From positions 30,672-94,671 of the forward strand of contig RQYD01000022.1 of the NCBI GenBank assembly GCA_003858485.1: a stretch of 64,000 nucleotides of DNA, written 5' to 3'. The notes below the pieces were generated by a model. That model searched no databases. It had not been told where the DNA came from and saw only the letters and a list, made by a program, of their open reading frames with translations. This DNA is from Clostridiales bacterium COT073_COT-073 (GTDB taxonomy: Bacteria > Bacillota > Clostridia > Lachnospirales > Vallitaleaceae). Shown piece after piece: positions 44,782 through 53,581 of the stretch (within the stretch, counting starts at the first letter, position 1; the number at the start of each line of letters is the position of its first letter). The position numbers and the translations under genes are program-made.

Positions 44782-47529
44782 TTACTTTTCCGACTCATTC
44801 AACGCATTCACCACTGTCTCATACAGTGGTCTGGCTTCCGGAGCCGCACCAAGCACTTCAGCAAGTGTCATCTGCCGTGCCATTGCAAGCAGCGGATTGT
44901 CCAGCATTCCCGGAGACATTTGATTGAATAACTCAACCGCCAAAGGCTGGGACAAAATTTCTTCCCATGTACTGTCCAGGCTAAATCGTTGACATGTCAA
45001 ATTCGTTGTCGTTTCATACTCATATTCATATATTCCCGAACCTACAGTGATCTCATCTGCTTTCTCCGGCAAATGGATCTCCGCTGTTGTATTTACAGGC
45101 ACTCTCACATACCCGCGAATTTTTCCTTCTTTACAGCTCCACTTGCTTTCAATCTTTCCATATACCGACTCAAATTCGACTCCTGCTTCTTCGATTCCTT
45201 TTACAAACATCGGCTGTACTTTAAACTTTTTGTATCCCGGTTTTAATTGACTCACACCCGCAATCTTCCGATACATCCAGTCGCCAATAGAGCCATAAGC
45301 ATAATGATTCAGTGAGTTCATTCCCGATGTATCAAAACTGCCATCCGGCATAATGGAATTCCAACGTTCCCAAATAGTAGTCGCTCCCATGTTCACAGCG
45401 TAGAGCCATGATGGATAATCTTCCTTCATAAAAATTGTTGCTGCCAGTTCATGTTCTCCGTTTTCTGATAACGCGTGGCACAGATACGGGGTCCCGACAA
45501 AACCTGTTGCCAGATGATTCTTGTGATTTTCAATATTGGTCTTCAAAATCTGCAAAATACGTTTTTGGTCTTTTTCCCGCGCCAGATTAAAAAACAGTGA
45601 CAAAACCGCTCCTGTCTGCGTTTCACTGACAATTCGTCCGGTATTCGTATAATATTCCTGACGAAATGCTTCTAAAGTTGTATCATATAATTCCTGATAC
45701 TTTTTCTTTTCTTGCTCAAACCCAAGTATCTCCGCAGTTTGTTTCACCAGATCCGTCACATACAGATAATATGCATTTGCAATCATATACTTGTCTGTTG
45801 CACCGGTTCGGTCTGCGCTTTCCTCTTTGTCCAGCGCCAACCAGTCACCATACTGGTATCCGGTCTGCCAGAGCCCATTCTCTCCACAATGGTTTTTAAT
45901 GTAGTCTACCCATTCATGCATGCATTTCCAGTTTTCTTCCAAAATTCCTTTATCGCCATAAGTCTGATATACGACCCATGGTATAATAACCGCCACGTCA
46001 CTCCATGCTGCCGAGCTATATGAACCCAGAATATTTGGCACTACATGCGGCACACCTTTTTCTAACGAAGACTCTGCCACCACATCCCGCATCCATTTCC
46101 GGAAAAACAACGCTGTATTCCGATTGAAAGCAGCTGTCCAAGAAAAAATCTGTGCATCTCCTGTCCAGCCTAGACGTTCATCCCGTTGTGGACAGTCTGT
46201 CGGAATGTCAAGAAAATTGCTTCTCTGGCCCCATGCAATATTGCTTTGCAGTTGATTCACTTTTCCATTGGAACAATAAAATTCTCCTGATTTTTCCATG
46301 TCAGAATGTATCACACAAGCAGTAAACTGATCCAGTGTCAAATCGTCCAGCCCTTCCACACAGATATAACGAAAACCATGGAATGTAAAATGCGGCAGCA
46401 ATACCTGATCTTCCCCATTGCAAATATAGCTGTCCTCTGATTTTGCCTGACGCAGTGTCTCCGGATAGAAATTGCCATCCTTATCCAACACTTCGGCATG
46501 ACGGATCACTATCTTTTGTCCTTTTTGTCCATGCACTTTCACTTCTACGACTCCGGTCAGATTCTGGCCGAAATCCACTAGCTTTTCTCCTTTCGGAGTG
46601 ATAATCAGTTCCTTTGCCGGTATTCTTTCAGTAATGCGGACCGGCTCATTTTCCTGAGCAGTCAAAGTCTGCTTGTCAAAGTCCATGACACAAACAGTCC
46701 CTTCTTTGATTTTTGAATCTCCATAACCGCTTTCTTTACAAACAGTAGTGTCAATTGTTTCTCCCATGTAAATCTCACTGTAACAGATCTCTCCTGTCTG
46801 GACTTTCCACGATTCATCTGTACAGATTACTTCTTTGCCTCCATCCTTATATTCGATATGGATCTCAGCAAATGCTCCAACCCTGTCTCCATAAATATTC
46901 GGTGCCAGCATAAAACCAAAAAAACCTTTATACCAACCGTTTCCAACCATGACTTCAACTCTATTTTCTTCCCGGAGCATTTCTGTAATATCATAGATCT
47001 GATATTGCAGACGGTGGTTATAGCTTGTCCATCCCGGTGTCATCCGGTCTTCTCCGATACGGTTTCCATTCAGATATGCTTCATAGATCCCTCTGGATGT
47101 CGCGTAGATCCTGGCTTTTTTCACATTTCCTTTTACTGTAAATGTCTTTGAAAAAATCGGACATGCTGTTTCTTCCGGCGGGAAATCATGTGTGATCATT
47201 TTTGCCTGAAAGACTTCAGGATTTCCAATTCCTGTCTCAAAAAACATTTCTCCTGTGGCAGTATTCCCATGATTATCAGTCACTTCTATTTTTACCTGGT
47301 AGAGCATCTCATCCTGTAGCTCTTGACCTGCATAAGCAATTAATATCGATTCCTCACTCTCCATTTTTGTTTCCCAGACAACACTCTCCTCATCCATCAC
47401 CAGAATATGATAAGACTGTTGTAATGTACCTTTTTCTTCAGATTCCAGTTTCCATGAAAAACGTGGATGTTTCTCTGTGATTCCGATTGGATTTACTTTG
47501 TACTCTGTTCTCAAATCATAAAGTTTCAT
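44782..47529 (-). CDS. GH78 alpha-L-rhamnosidase
   Basis: Inverting alpha-L-rhamnosidase, 915 residues. Order: N-terminal Ig/CBM-like domains (YDLRTEYKVNPIGITEKHPRFSW motif near 3-25), a beta-sandwich (about 100-330), the (alpha/alpha)6 catalytic barrel (about 400-770; DIPTDCPQRDERLGWTGDAQ contains the catalytic-region Asp/Glu, MGATTIWERWNSI the second), a C-terminal beta domain and a Leu/Met-rich helical tail (about 850-915). No signal peptide, so cytoplasmic. The tail resembles that of the GH3 enzyme in the same islet. It probably releases rhamnose from imported plant rhamnosyl-glycosides. AGGAG lies 11 bases before the ATG. Confidence 0.94.
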   Translation of the reverse strand: MKLYDLRTEYKVNPIGITEKHPRFSWKLESEEKGTLQQSYHILVMDEESVVWETKMESEESILIAYAGQELQDEMLYQVKIEVTDNHGNTATGEMFFETGIGNPEVFQAKMITHDFPPEETACPIFSKTFTVKGNVKKARIYATSRGIYEAYLNGNRIGEDRMTPGWTSYNHRLQYQIYDITEMLREENRVEVMVGNGWYKGFFGFMLAPNIYGDRVGAFAEIHIEYKDGGKEVICTDESWKVQTGEICYSEIYMGETIDTTVCKESGYGDSKIKEGTVCVMDFDKQTLTAQENEPVRITERIPAKELIITPKGEKLVDFGQNLTGVVEVKVHGQKGQKIVIRHAEVLDKDGNFYPETLRQAKSEDSYICNGEDQVLLPHFTFHGFRYICVEGLDDLTLDQFTACVIHSDMEKSGEFYCSNGKVNQLQSNIAWGQRSNFLDIPTDCPQRDERLGWTGDAQIFSWTAAFNRNTALFFRKWMRDVVAESSLEKGVPHVVPNILGSYSSAAWSDVAVIIPWVVYQTYGDKGILEENWKCMHEWVDYIKNHCGENGLWQTGYQYGDWLALDKEESADRTGATDKYMIANAYYLYVTDLVKQTAEILGFEQEKKKYQELYDTTLEAFRQEYYTNTGRIVSETQTGAVLSLFFNLAREKDQKRILQILKTNIENHKNHLATGFVGTPYLCHALSENGEHELAATIFMKEDYPSWLYAVNMGATTIWERWNSIMPDGSFDTSGMNSLNHYAYGSIGDWMYRKIAGVSQLKPGYKKFKVQPMFVKGIEEAGVEFESVYGKIESKWSCKEGKIRGYVRVPVNTTAEIHLPEKADEITVGSGIYEYEYETTTNLTCQRFSLDSTWEEILSQPLAVELFNQMSPGMLDNPLLAMARQMTLAEVLGAAPEARPLYETVVNALNESEK

Positions 47530-47803
47530 ATTATATATTTCTCCTATTTTTAAATATTTTCTCCTTCAAGCAATGGTTTCTTTTCTGTATCCGCTTCTGC
47601 CTACACAATGTAATAATTTATAGCAGTCCGATACTATAATTATTCTGCTTTAGATAGTCCTCTTTTTATTGCAGATTTGTTTTATTTGTTTTATAATTTT
47701 ACTGTAACTAAATAAAATCCCTTTGATCGACCTAACTATTCAGCTCAGATCGAAGCCCTTAATGCTGCGATGATCTGAATATGTTACAAAATGGAGAGTA
47801 TAA
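47530..47803. other. Divergent promoter region of the rhamnosidase and AraC genes
   Basis: A 274-nt spacer with AT-rich sequence and two near-matching gatcgacct/gatcgaagc motifs around 47728-47755. The AraC regulator is likely to bind here, but no operator can be asserted. Confidence 0.4.
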
Positions 47804-49033
47804 ATGATTTCCTTACAAGACATTCATGATTTCTGTCAGCTGAGCTATCTGGATTCCGGAATTCCGGTATACATTTATCAAAAAGAGAAGTTGTTACAGG
47901 CATTTCCTAAACAATCTCCCTGCACATATCCTCCAAAACAGTATATTGTAGAATTTACAAATATGACTGACACGATCGCACATATTTCCACTCCATATGG
48001 AGCTTGTTTTGTTGCTGTAAAACCAAAATACTTTCCAGAACTCCGCATTATTTTAGGCCCGACAAATTATATTCCGTTCAATGATGCCGATTTTCATTCT
48101 ATGTATTCGGATTATGTAGTTGTCCAGGAAGAACGCATAAATTTTAAAACTTTTTTTCAACTTATTCCATCCATCAATTTAACAGGTTTATTGGCAAAGG
48201 CTGCTATATTTAACTATTTTCTAAACCATGAAATGCGTACTCATTTTGGCCTGTTGGATGCTGAAAGAACATCTATTTCACCGGTACAAGCCGAAAAACA
48301 AGCAGAATCCATTTATCAACAAAAAGAGGATTTCTATCATAATAATTCCTTTGAAATTGAATCTATGATTCTTCATCTTGTAGAATCAGGCAATGTAGAT
48401 GGTTTAAAAAGAATGACATTACACCCATCTGCTATACATTCCGGTACATTCGCCCCAAATCAGCTTCGCCAACTTAAAAATACACATATCGTTATGACGA
48501 CTCTTGCAACACGTCGCGCAATTTCCAGTGGAGTAGATAAAGATGAAGCTTTTCAAATGTCTGACTCCTATATTCAAATGGCAGAAAATCTAAACGACCC
48601 GGCTTCTGTTCAGAATCTGAATTTTCAAATGCTACTGGCATTTACTCAAAAAGTACAGGAAACTTTGATTCCAAAGACTTCGGATGAAATATTGCAGCGG
48701 GCGATCCATTATGTCTTGCAACATATCAATTGTCCCATTACTGCCGCCGATGTCGCTGATCATGCGGGCTTCAGCCGCTCCTATTTTTCAACTTATTTTA
48801 AGGAACAGCTTGGTTTCACAATCAGTGCATTTATCCTGCGATGTAAGCTGGAAGAAGGGAAACATTTACTGCAATTTACAGATAAACCGCTCAGCGTGAT
48901 CAGTAATTATCTGTGTTTCTCCAGCCAAAGCCATTTCCAAACCGCTTTTAAGAAACAATATCATGTCACGCCGCTCCAGTTTCGCAAACACCCGGAGCGT
49001 TACAGGCGAGGATTGCTTAAAGATGAACAGTAA
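47804..49033 (+). CDS. AraC-family transcriptional regulator
   Basis: 409-residue activator. The N-terminal 280 residues form an unassigned sensing region, with an HxxE-type alpha-helical portion. The C-terminal HTH_18 domain (about 300-395) is clear: DVADHAGFSRSYFSTYFKEQLG (first helix-turn-helix) and LCFSSQSHFQTAFKKQYHVTPLQFR (second). It is transcribed divergently from the rhamnosidase and converges on the sugar symporter. It probably activates the islet enzymes in response to a rhamnoside or rhamnose. GGAG lies six bases before the ATG. Confidence 0.92.
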   Translation: MISLQDIHDFCQLSYLDSGIPVYIYQKEKLLQAFPKQSPCTYPPKQYIVEFTNMTDTIAHISTPYGACFVAVKPKYFPELRIILGPTNYIPFNDADFHSMYSDYVVVQEERINFKTFFQLIPSINLTGLLAKAAIFNYFLNHEMRTHFGLLDAERTSISPVQAEKQAESIYQQKEDFYHNNSFEIESMILHLVESGNVDGLKRMTLHPSAIHSGTFAPNQLRQLKNTHIVMTTLATRRAISSGVDKDEAFQMSDSYIQMAENLNDPASVQNLNFQMLLAFTQKVQETLIPKTSDEILQRAIHYVLQHINCPITAADVADHAGFSRSYFSTYFKEQLGFTISAFILRCKLEEGKHLLQFTDKPLSVISNYLCFSSQSHFQTAFKKQYHVTPLQFRKHPERYRRGLLKDEQ

Positions 49034-49097
49034 AACAAATGCATCTCTATGCTTGTTCCACACGCTGTCATTAAATCCAGCAACATTACCGTTACTT

Positions 49098-50492
49098 CTA
49101 CGCTTCCTGCTGCACTTTACGTTTTGCAATTTCTTCTCTCAGCTGTGGAAGTTTCTTTTCCAAATCGAACTTCATACTTATTATAAACATGGCTGCAAAC
49201 ATCGCCGCTGGAATATATATGGAAAATGAGAAAATTGCCTGTTTTGTTGCCGCTGTAGCAGCTGTCATCATCGGATCATATGCCGCCAATGCCAGGCACC
49301 ATCCAATAACAGAACCGCCGATACCGCCGCCTACTTTTCCACCAAAGCTAGATGCAGCCTGTGAAGATGCTACCATTTTCTTGCCATATTTGTACTCATT
49401 ATAGTCAATAGACATTGCAGTCATAACTCCCATCAAACACATCATCGGAATATTGGCAAGTGTGGAAAAAGAGCCCATCCCCACGTTGAATGCAAAACTA
49501 TATGGGTTGACGATTCGTACAATCGTACAAACAGCTCCGACAGCAAAAGACACTCTCAATGTCTTCGTAACACCAAGATGCTTAACCATTGGTCCTACAA
49601 TAATAAATCCTATCAGTGTTGGGATCAAGCCGATCGCTCCCATAATTCCCATCAGATTATCATTTCCATAAATCCATTTTGCATAAAAAGCACCTGATGA
49701 ACCTGTGATCGCGTACAAAACAGAACTTATAAAGTTCATGATCAAAATCATAACCCAATACTTATTCTGAAACAGTTTTGTAAGTGCTTCTTTAAACGGA
49801 ACTGCTTCCTCCACGTCTTTTCCCTTTATTGCTGTTTCATCCAAAATCACTTCTTTGCTTGTCTTATAGCAAAGTAAAAACGCTAAGATTACAAGTGCTC
49901 CCGCAATTGCACCAAATTTGATCCAGGCGCTCTGTGTACCGCCCAGCATATTTGTAACCGGGATGATTGCCACTGCCATGATCATACCGGATACATATCC
50001 TGATGCCGCACGCCAGGTTCCCATTCGGCCTCGTTCTTCCTGACTATTTGTACGAACAATCATCAGAGAGGCATACGGAATACATACTGCCGTATAAGCA
50101 ACTGCTGTAAATAACAGATTTGTAATCATCAAATAAGTAAGTTGCAGGCCTGCACTTCCTTTTGGCACAGTGAACATCAATCCGGTGAGAATACCTGCAG
50201 GTATACCAGCTTTCAAAAGCCACGGTCTATACTTTTCTTTTCCCGGCTTAGTATGGTCTACGATATTTCCCATGATCAAATCTGTAAATGCATCCACAAT
50301 CTTACAGATCAGCAAAACCATAGCAACCGCTCCTGCTGCCACGCCTACTTTATCTGTATAAAAATAGGTTGCCTGCCCAATCAATCCACTCATCGCATTC
50401 AGTGCAAACTGTCCCAATGAATCCCCCAGAAAATCTCTTCTACGCATCGTCCGTTGTACGCCAAACTTATCTTTGCCTAATTCTTTAGCCAT
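49098..50492 (-). CDS. Glycoside-pentoside-hexuronide (GPH) family sugar:cation symporter
   Basis: 464-residue, 12-helix secondary transporter of the MFS/GPH group (MelB/XylP-like). GDSLGQFALNAMSGL at the N-terminus and DAFTDLIMGNIVDHTKPGKEKYRPWLL (about 65-92) are the hallmark loops of this family. The C-terminal cytosolic tail is short and has no IIA domain. Placed upstream of the rhamnosidase gene and downstream of GH3, it would import a rhamnosyl- or glucosyl-disaccharide or glycoside for the two enzymes. The cation used is unknown. Confidence 0.9.
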   Translation of the reverse strand: MAKELGKDKFGVQRTMRRRDFLGDSLGQFALNAMSGLIGQATYFYTDKVGVAAGAVAMVLLICKIVDAFTDLIMGNIVDHTKPGKEKYRPWLLKAGIPAGILTGLMFTVPKGSAGLQLTYLMITNLLFTAVAYTAVCIPYASLMIVRTNSQEERGRMGTWRAASGYVSGMIMAVAIIPVTNMLGGTQSAWIKFGAIAGALVILAFLLCYKTSKEVILDETAIKGKDVEEAVPFKEALTKLFQNKYWVMILIMNFISSVLYAITGSSGAFYAKWIYGNDNLMGIMGAIGLIPTLIGFIIVGPMVKHLGVTKTLRVSFAVGAVCTIVRIVNPYSFAFNVGMGSFSTLANIPMMCLMGVMTAMSIDYNEYKYGKKMVASSQAASSFGGKVGGGIGGSVIGWCLALAAYDPMMTAATAATKQAIFSFSIYIPAAMFAAMFIISMKFDLEKKLPQLREEIAKRKVQQEA

Positions 50493-50518
50493 TCTTTTGC
50501 TCCCTCTCTTTCGCTCTT

Positions 50519-52786
50519 TTATTCGTTTACTGCTGCAAGGATCTGTTCTAATGCTTCTCTTGTCATTCCCGGCACAAAGCTCACCAACTGTCTAAGCGGC
50601 ATGTCATTCAGCATCGCTGCCATCATTTTATCCGTGATTACTTCCTTATCCTGATTTGCCTCAGCCATCTTCGCTGCCTGCTGATTTCCGCCCATCATTT
50701 GACTGAACACGGCTTTACCTTTCTCATCCTGCATCAATTCACCTATACAGGTATTTAAATTAAATTCTTTCTTTATCTTTTTTGTGCCCTCCATCTGAAT
50801 TACTGACTTTATCAGAATTGCTTCTGCATTTTTACCAACCTGTATCTCATAAGAACCGCTTTCCACATACCAGTCATGAATCTCGGTATTCCAATATGCA
50901 AATGCTCTTGCATCCAGTTCAAAGGCTACTGTTTTCTTTTCTCCCGGCATAAGCTCGATCTTATCGAATGCTTTCAACTCTTTTATCGGACGGGCTATCT
51001 CTGTTTCTCCCGGTGCCACATATATTTGAATGACTTCTTTTCCGGCACAACTTCCAGTGTTTTCTACATCAACCGAAACTTTGAGGATCTCCTCATCTGT
51101 CATTTGTATTCTGTCCAGTTTTAAATTGCTGTATGCAAATGTCGTATAAGACAACCCATAGCCAAACGGGAACAATACTTCCTGTTTTTTACTTGTATAG
51201 TAACGATAGCCTACAAATACTCCCTCACTGTAAACTGCTTCATCGACTCCTTTTCCATAGGTCAGATAACAAGGTGTATCCTCCAGTTGAAGCGGAAATG
51301 TCTCTGCCAGCCTGCCGCTTGGGTTTACATTTCCGTAAAGAACATTGACCACTGATCTTCCAACTGCCTGACCGCCTAAGTATGCTTCGACGATTCCTTT
51401 TACCTGATCTTTCCACGGCATTGTCACAGGAGAACCATTGTGCAACACAACGATTGTATTCTTTTGCACTTTACAAATCTTCTCGATCAAAATATTCTGA
51501 TATGTTGGAAGATCTAAGTGTTTCCGGTCGTATCCTTCGGATTCAAAGCTATCCGGAAGTCCGGCAAAAATAACGGCAATCTCCGCCTCTTTTGCAATGC
51601 ATACTGCTTCATTCTGTAATTCTTCATTTATTTCATCAACATCATCGTCAAAGCCTTTTGCATATGTCACTTCTGCAATATTCTTGATCGCTTCAAGTGC
51701 AGATTCTACTTTCCAGCTGTTGATGTGAGAACTTCCACCCCCCTGATATCGAGGTGTTTCTGCATATTTTCCGATAAAAGCAACTTTCTTGTCGGGCGCA
51801 AGCGGAAGAATCTCATCTTCATTTTTCAAAAGAACAATGCATTCTGCCTCTGCCTCTGCTGCAAGTTCATGGTCTTTTTGATATTCAAATGCAACACCCT
51901 GTTTCCGGTTTTCTGTGAATCTGAAAATAATATTTAAAATTCTCTCACATGCCTGATCAACGATCTTCTCATCCAGGCTTCCATCCTGAACTGCTTTCAC
52001 GATCAAAGCATCATTGATTCCTCCTGAAGCAGGCATTTCCAGATCCATACCAGCTTTCAATGCCTCTACACGGTCATTAACTGCTCCCCAGTCCGACATT
52101 ACATATCCGTCAAATCCCCATTCATCACGCAGAATGTCTGTCAGATATTCTTTGCTTTCCCCAACATAAGTTCCGTTGATACGATTATAAGAATTCATGA
52201 CTGTCCACGGTTTTGCCTGTTTAACAGCTTCTTCAAACGCCGCCAAATAGATTTCCCGAAGCGTCCGTTCATCCACCTTAGAAGAATTGGTCATGCGGCG
52301 TTTTTCCTGATTATTTGCCAGAAAATGCTTCATACTGACCCCTACATTTTGACTTTGTACACCTTCTGTCAAGGCTGCTGCCATCTCAGATGTTACGAGT
52401 GGATCCTCTGAATAATATTCAAAATTACGACCACACAGCGGGGAACGTTTAATATTCATTGCCGGTCCGAGAATGACACTAATATCTTCTGCCTGGCATT
52501 CCTGTCCAATCGCTGTTCCGACCTTTTTTAATAGCTTTCTGTCAAAACTGGATGCCAATGCACAGCCTGTCGGAAAACACACAGCTTTAATGCTTTTATT
52601 GATCCCCAAATGATCTGCCTGCTCGTCCTGTGCACGAAGTCCATGTGGTCCATCTGTTACTTTTACTGAAGGAATTCCCAGCCGCTCTACACTTTTCAAC
52701 TGCCAGAAATTTGCTCCGGAACACATCCCGGCTTTCTCTTCCAATGTCATCTGAGCAATCAAATTTTGAATTTCTTCCTTTCTCAT
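50519..52786 (-). CDS. GH3 beta-glucosidase
   Basis: Retaining beta-glucosidase of family 3, about 755 residues from the ATG at 52786 (GAGAGG eight bases upstream). The TIM-like domain begins EEKAGMCSGANFWQ and holds GPHGLR and the nucleophile Asp232 in YVMSDWGAV; the alpha/beta sandwich includes GGGSSHINSWK and AGLPDSFESEGYDRKHLDLP with the acid/base region; a fibronectin-like FnIII domain (about 570-680) follows. The Met/Leu-rich final 75 residues match the rhamnosidase tail. No signal peptide: cytoplasmic. With GH78 it would hydrolyse Rha-Glc disaccharides such as rutinose or neohesperidose units, which is inference. Confidence 0.94.
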   Translation of the reverse strand: MRKEEIQNLIAQMTLEEKAGMCSGANFWQLKSVERLGIPSVKVTDGPHGLRAQDEQADHLGINKSIKAVCFPTGCALASSFDRKLLKKVGTAIGQECQAEDISVILGPAMNIKRSPLCGRNFEYYSEDPLVTSEMAAALTEGVQSQNVGVSMKHFLANNQEKRRMTNSSKVDERTLREIYLAAFEEAVKQAKPWTVMNSYNRINGTYVGESKEYLTDILRDEWGFDGYVMSDWGAVNDRVEALKAGMDLEMPASGGINDALIVKAVQDGSLDEKIVDQACERILNIIFRFTENRKQGVAFEYQKDHELAAEAEAECIVLLKNEDEILPLAPDKKVAFIGKYAETPRYQGGGSSHINSWKVESALEAIKNIAEVTYAKGFDDDVDEINEELQNEAVCIAKEAEIAVIFAGLPDSFESEGYDRKHLDLPTYQNILIEKICKVQKNTIVVLHNGSPVTMPWKDQVKGIVEAYLGGQAVGRSVVNVLYGNVNPSGRLAETFPLQLEDTPCYLTYGKGVDEAVYSEGVFVGYRYYTSKKQEVLFPFGYGLSYTTFAYSNLKLDRIQMTDEEILKVSVDVENTGSCAGKEVIQIYVAPGETEIARPIKELKAFDKIELMPGEKKTVAFELDARAFAYWNTEIHDWYVESGSYEIQVGKNAEAILIKSVIQMEGTKKIKKEFNLNTCIGELMQDEKGKAVFSQMMGGNQQAAKMAEANQDKEVITDKMMAAMLNDMPLRQLVSFVPGMTREALEQILAAVNE

Positions 52787-52795
52787 TGCAAGCAT

Positions 52796-53144
52796 CCTCT
52801 CTTTCTTTTTTAATATAATTGATTTGATTTATAGTCCTGTTTAACGCATTGACAAGATTATTAAACTTCTAATCTTTTAAGAAAAGTATAATAGATATGC
52901 AAATAAAAATATTATATATTTGTTTTCATTATTATATATATCTTTTATGTTTTCTTAAATCTAAGAATATATATTTTGGACTTTTTAGAAATTTTATATA
53001 TAAAAACAAAAGGAAAAAAGGCATTTTATATAAGTACAATTCAGAAAAAAAGAGTAATATGTTTTGTGATAACAGCAAAAATTGCTGCCCCCGTCAAATA
53101 TAAGGGAAACAGCAACTTTTAGCCAATGATCAAAAATAGAATCC
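52796..53144. other. AT-rich right end of the islet
   Basis: Strongly AT-rich (52880-53040), with no gene I can support; short open frames here are low-complexity. It contains the GH3 promoter (minus strand) and the hairpin at 53080-53122. Confidence 0.45.
53080..53122 (-). terminator. Terminator-like hairpin after the antitoxin gene
   Basis: On the minus strand gttgctgtttccc and gggggcagcaa form an imperfect stem over an AT-rich loop, followed by ttttt. It lies about 45 nt beyond the antitoxin stop. Confidence 0.6.
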
Positions 53145-53243
53145 TAACTCTTTTTTCACAATTTTTCAATCAATTTTTAAAAAAACAGACCAATCGCCGG
53201 ATGGTTCTACCAGCAATCCTGTCTGTTTTTTAAAATTTCCAAA
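53145..53243. repeat. Right 99-bp direct repeat bounding the rhamnoside islet
   Basis: Identical to 44543-44641. It spans the last 78 nt of the antitoxin gene and 21 nt beyond its stop codon. Separation between copies is 8602 bp. Confidence 0.96.
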
Positions 53244-53510
53244 ACCCAAAGGACTTAAAATTTTAAACAAAGTGTCTATTTGTGGCGTGGATTTTAAACT
53301 TTCAAGTCTGGCAATAGCTGGTTGCTTAACACCACTTATTCTTGCAAGTTCTCTCTGTGACAGTCCTTTTTCTTCTCTGGCCTCTATCAGTTTTCCAATC
53401 AGCATGACTTCAAACTCTATTTGTGCTCTTTCCGCTTTATCGATCTTTGTTTCATCATTCAGATAATCGCTTAAAGTCGTATAAGTTTCATTATTAATTT
53501 TAATACTCAC
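53166..53510 (-). CDS. HigA-type XRE antitoxin
   Basis: HTH_XRE protein of about 114 residues. ETYTTLSDYLNDETKIDKAER lies before the helix-turn-helix (about 50-90; GLSQRELARISGVKQPAIARLES). The GTG at 53510 has AAAGGAG eight bases upstream and is preferred to a TTG 18 nt earlier. It overlaps the end of a truncated HigB-like toxin frame, the gene order of HigBA systems. The 3' end coincides with the islet repeat. Without an intact toxin it may now act only as a regulator. Confidence 0.85.
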   Translation of the reverse strand: MSIKINNETYTTLSDYLNDETKIDKAERAQIEFEVMLIGKLIEAREEKGLSQRELARISGVKQPAIARLESLKSTPQIDTLFKILSPLGFGNFKKQTGLLVEPSGDWSVFLKID

Positions 53511-53581
53511 TATTTCCACTCCTTTCAATAAAATCTTTCAGATTGATCCTTGCCTTTTCAATTTCTTTGACCGGTGTCTTA
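53500..53581 (-). pseudogene. C-terminal remnant of a HigB/RelE-type toxin
   Basis: An open frame immediately upstream of and overlapping the antitoxin encodes TKTPVKEIEKARINLKDF and ends IERSGNSEY. This matches the end of phage-Gp49-like HigB toxins (KTP-x2-EIEKA motif). The rest of the toxin is missing: the stop codon of the TPM-like gene lies directly before it. The TA module is therefore inactivated by loss of the toxin N-terminus. Confidence 0.6.

Noticed and set aside
52897..53103. Plus-strand open frame of 68 codons
   Set aside because: Low-complexity Ile/Tyr/Phe/Lys composition in an AT-rich spacer, no ribosome binding site.
44642..53144. Integrase, transposase or excisionase within the islet
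   Set aside because: All open frames were read; only GH78, AraC, GPH and GH3 genes are supported.
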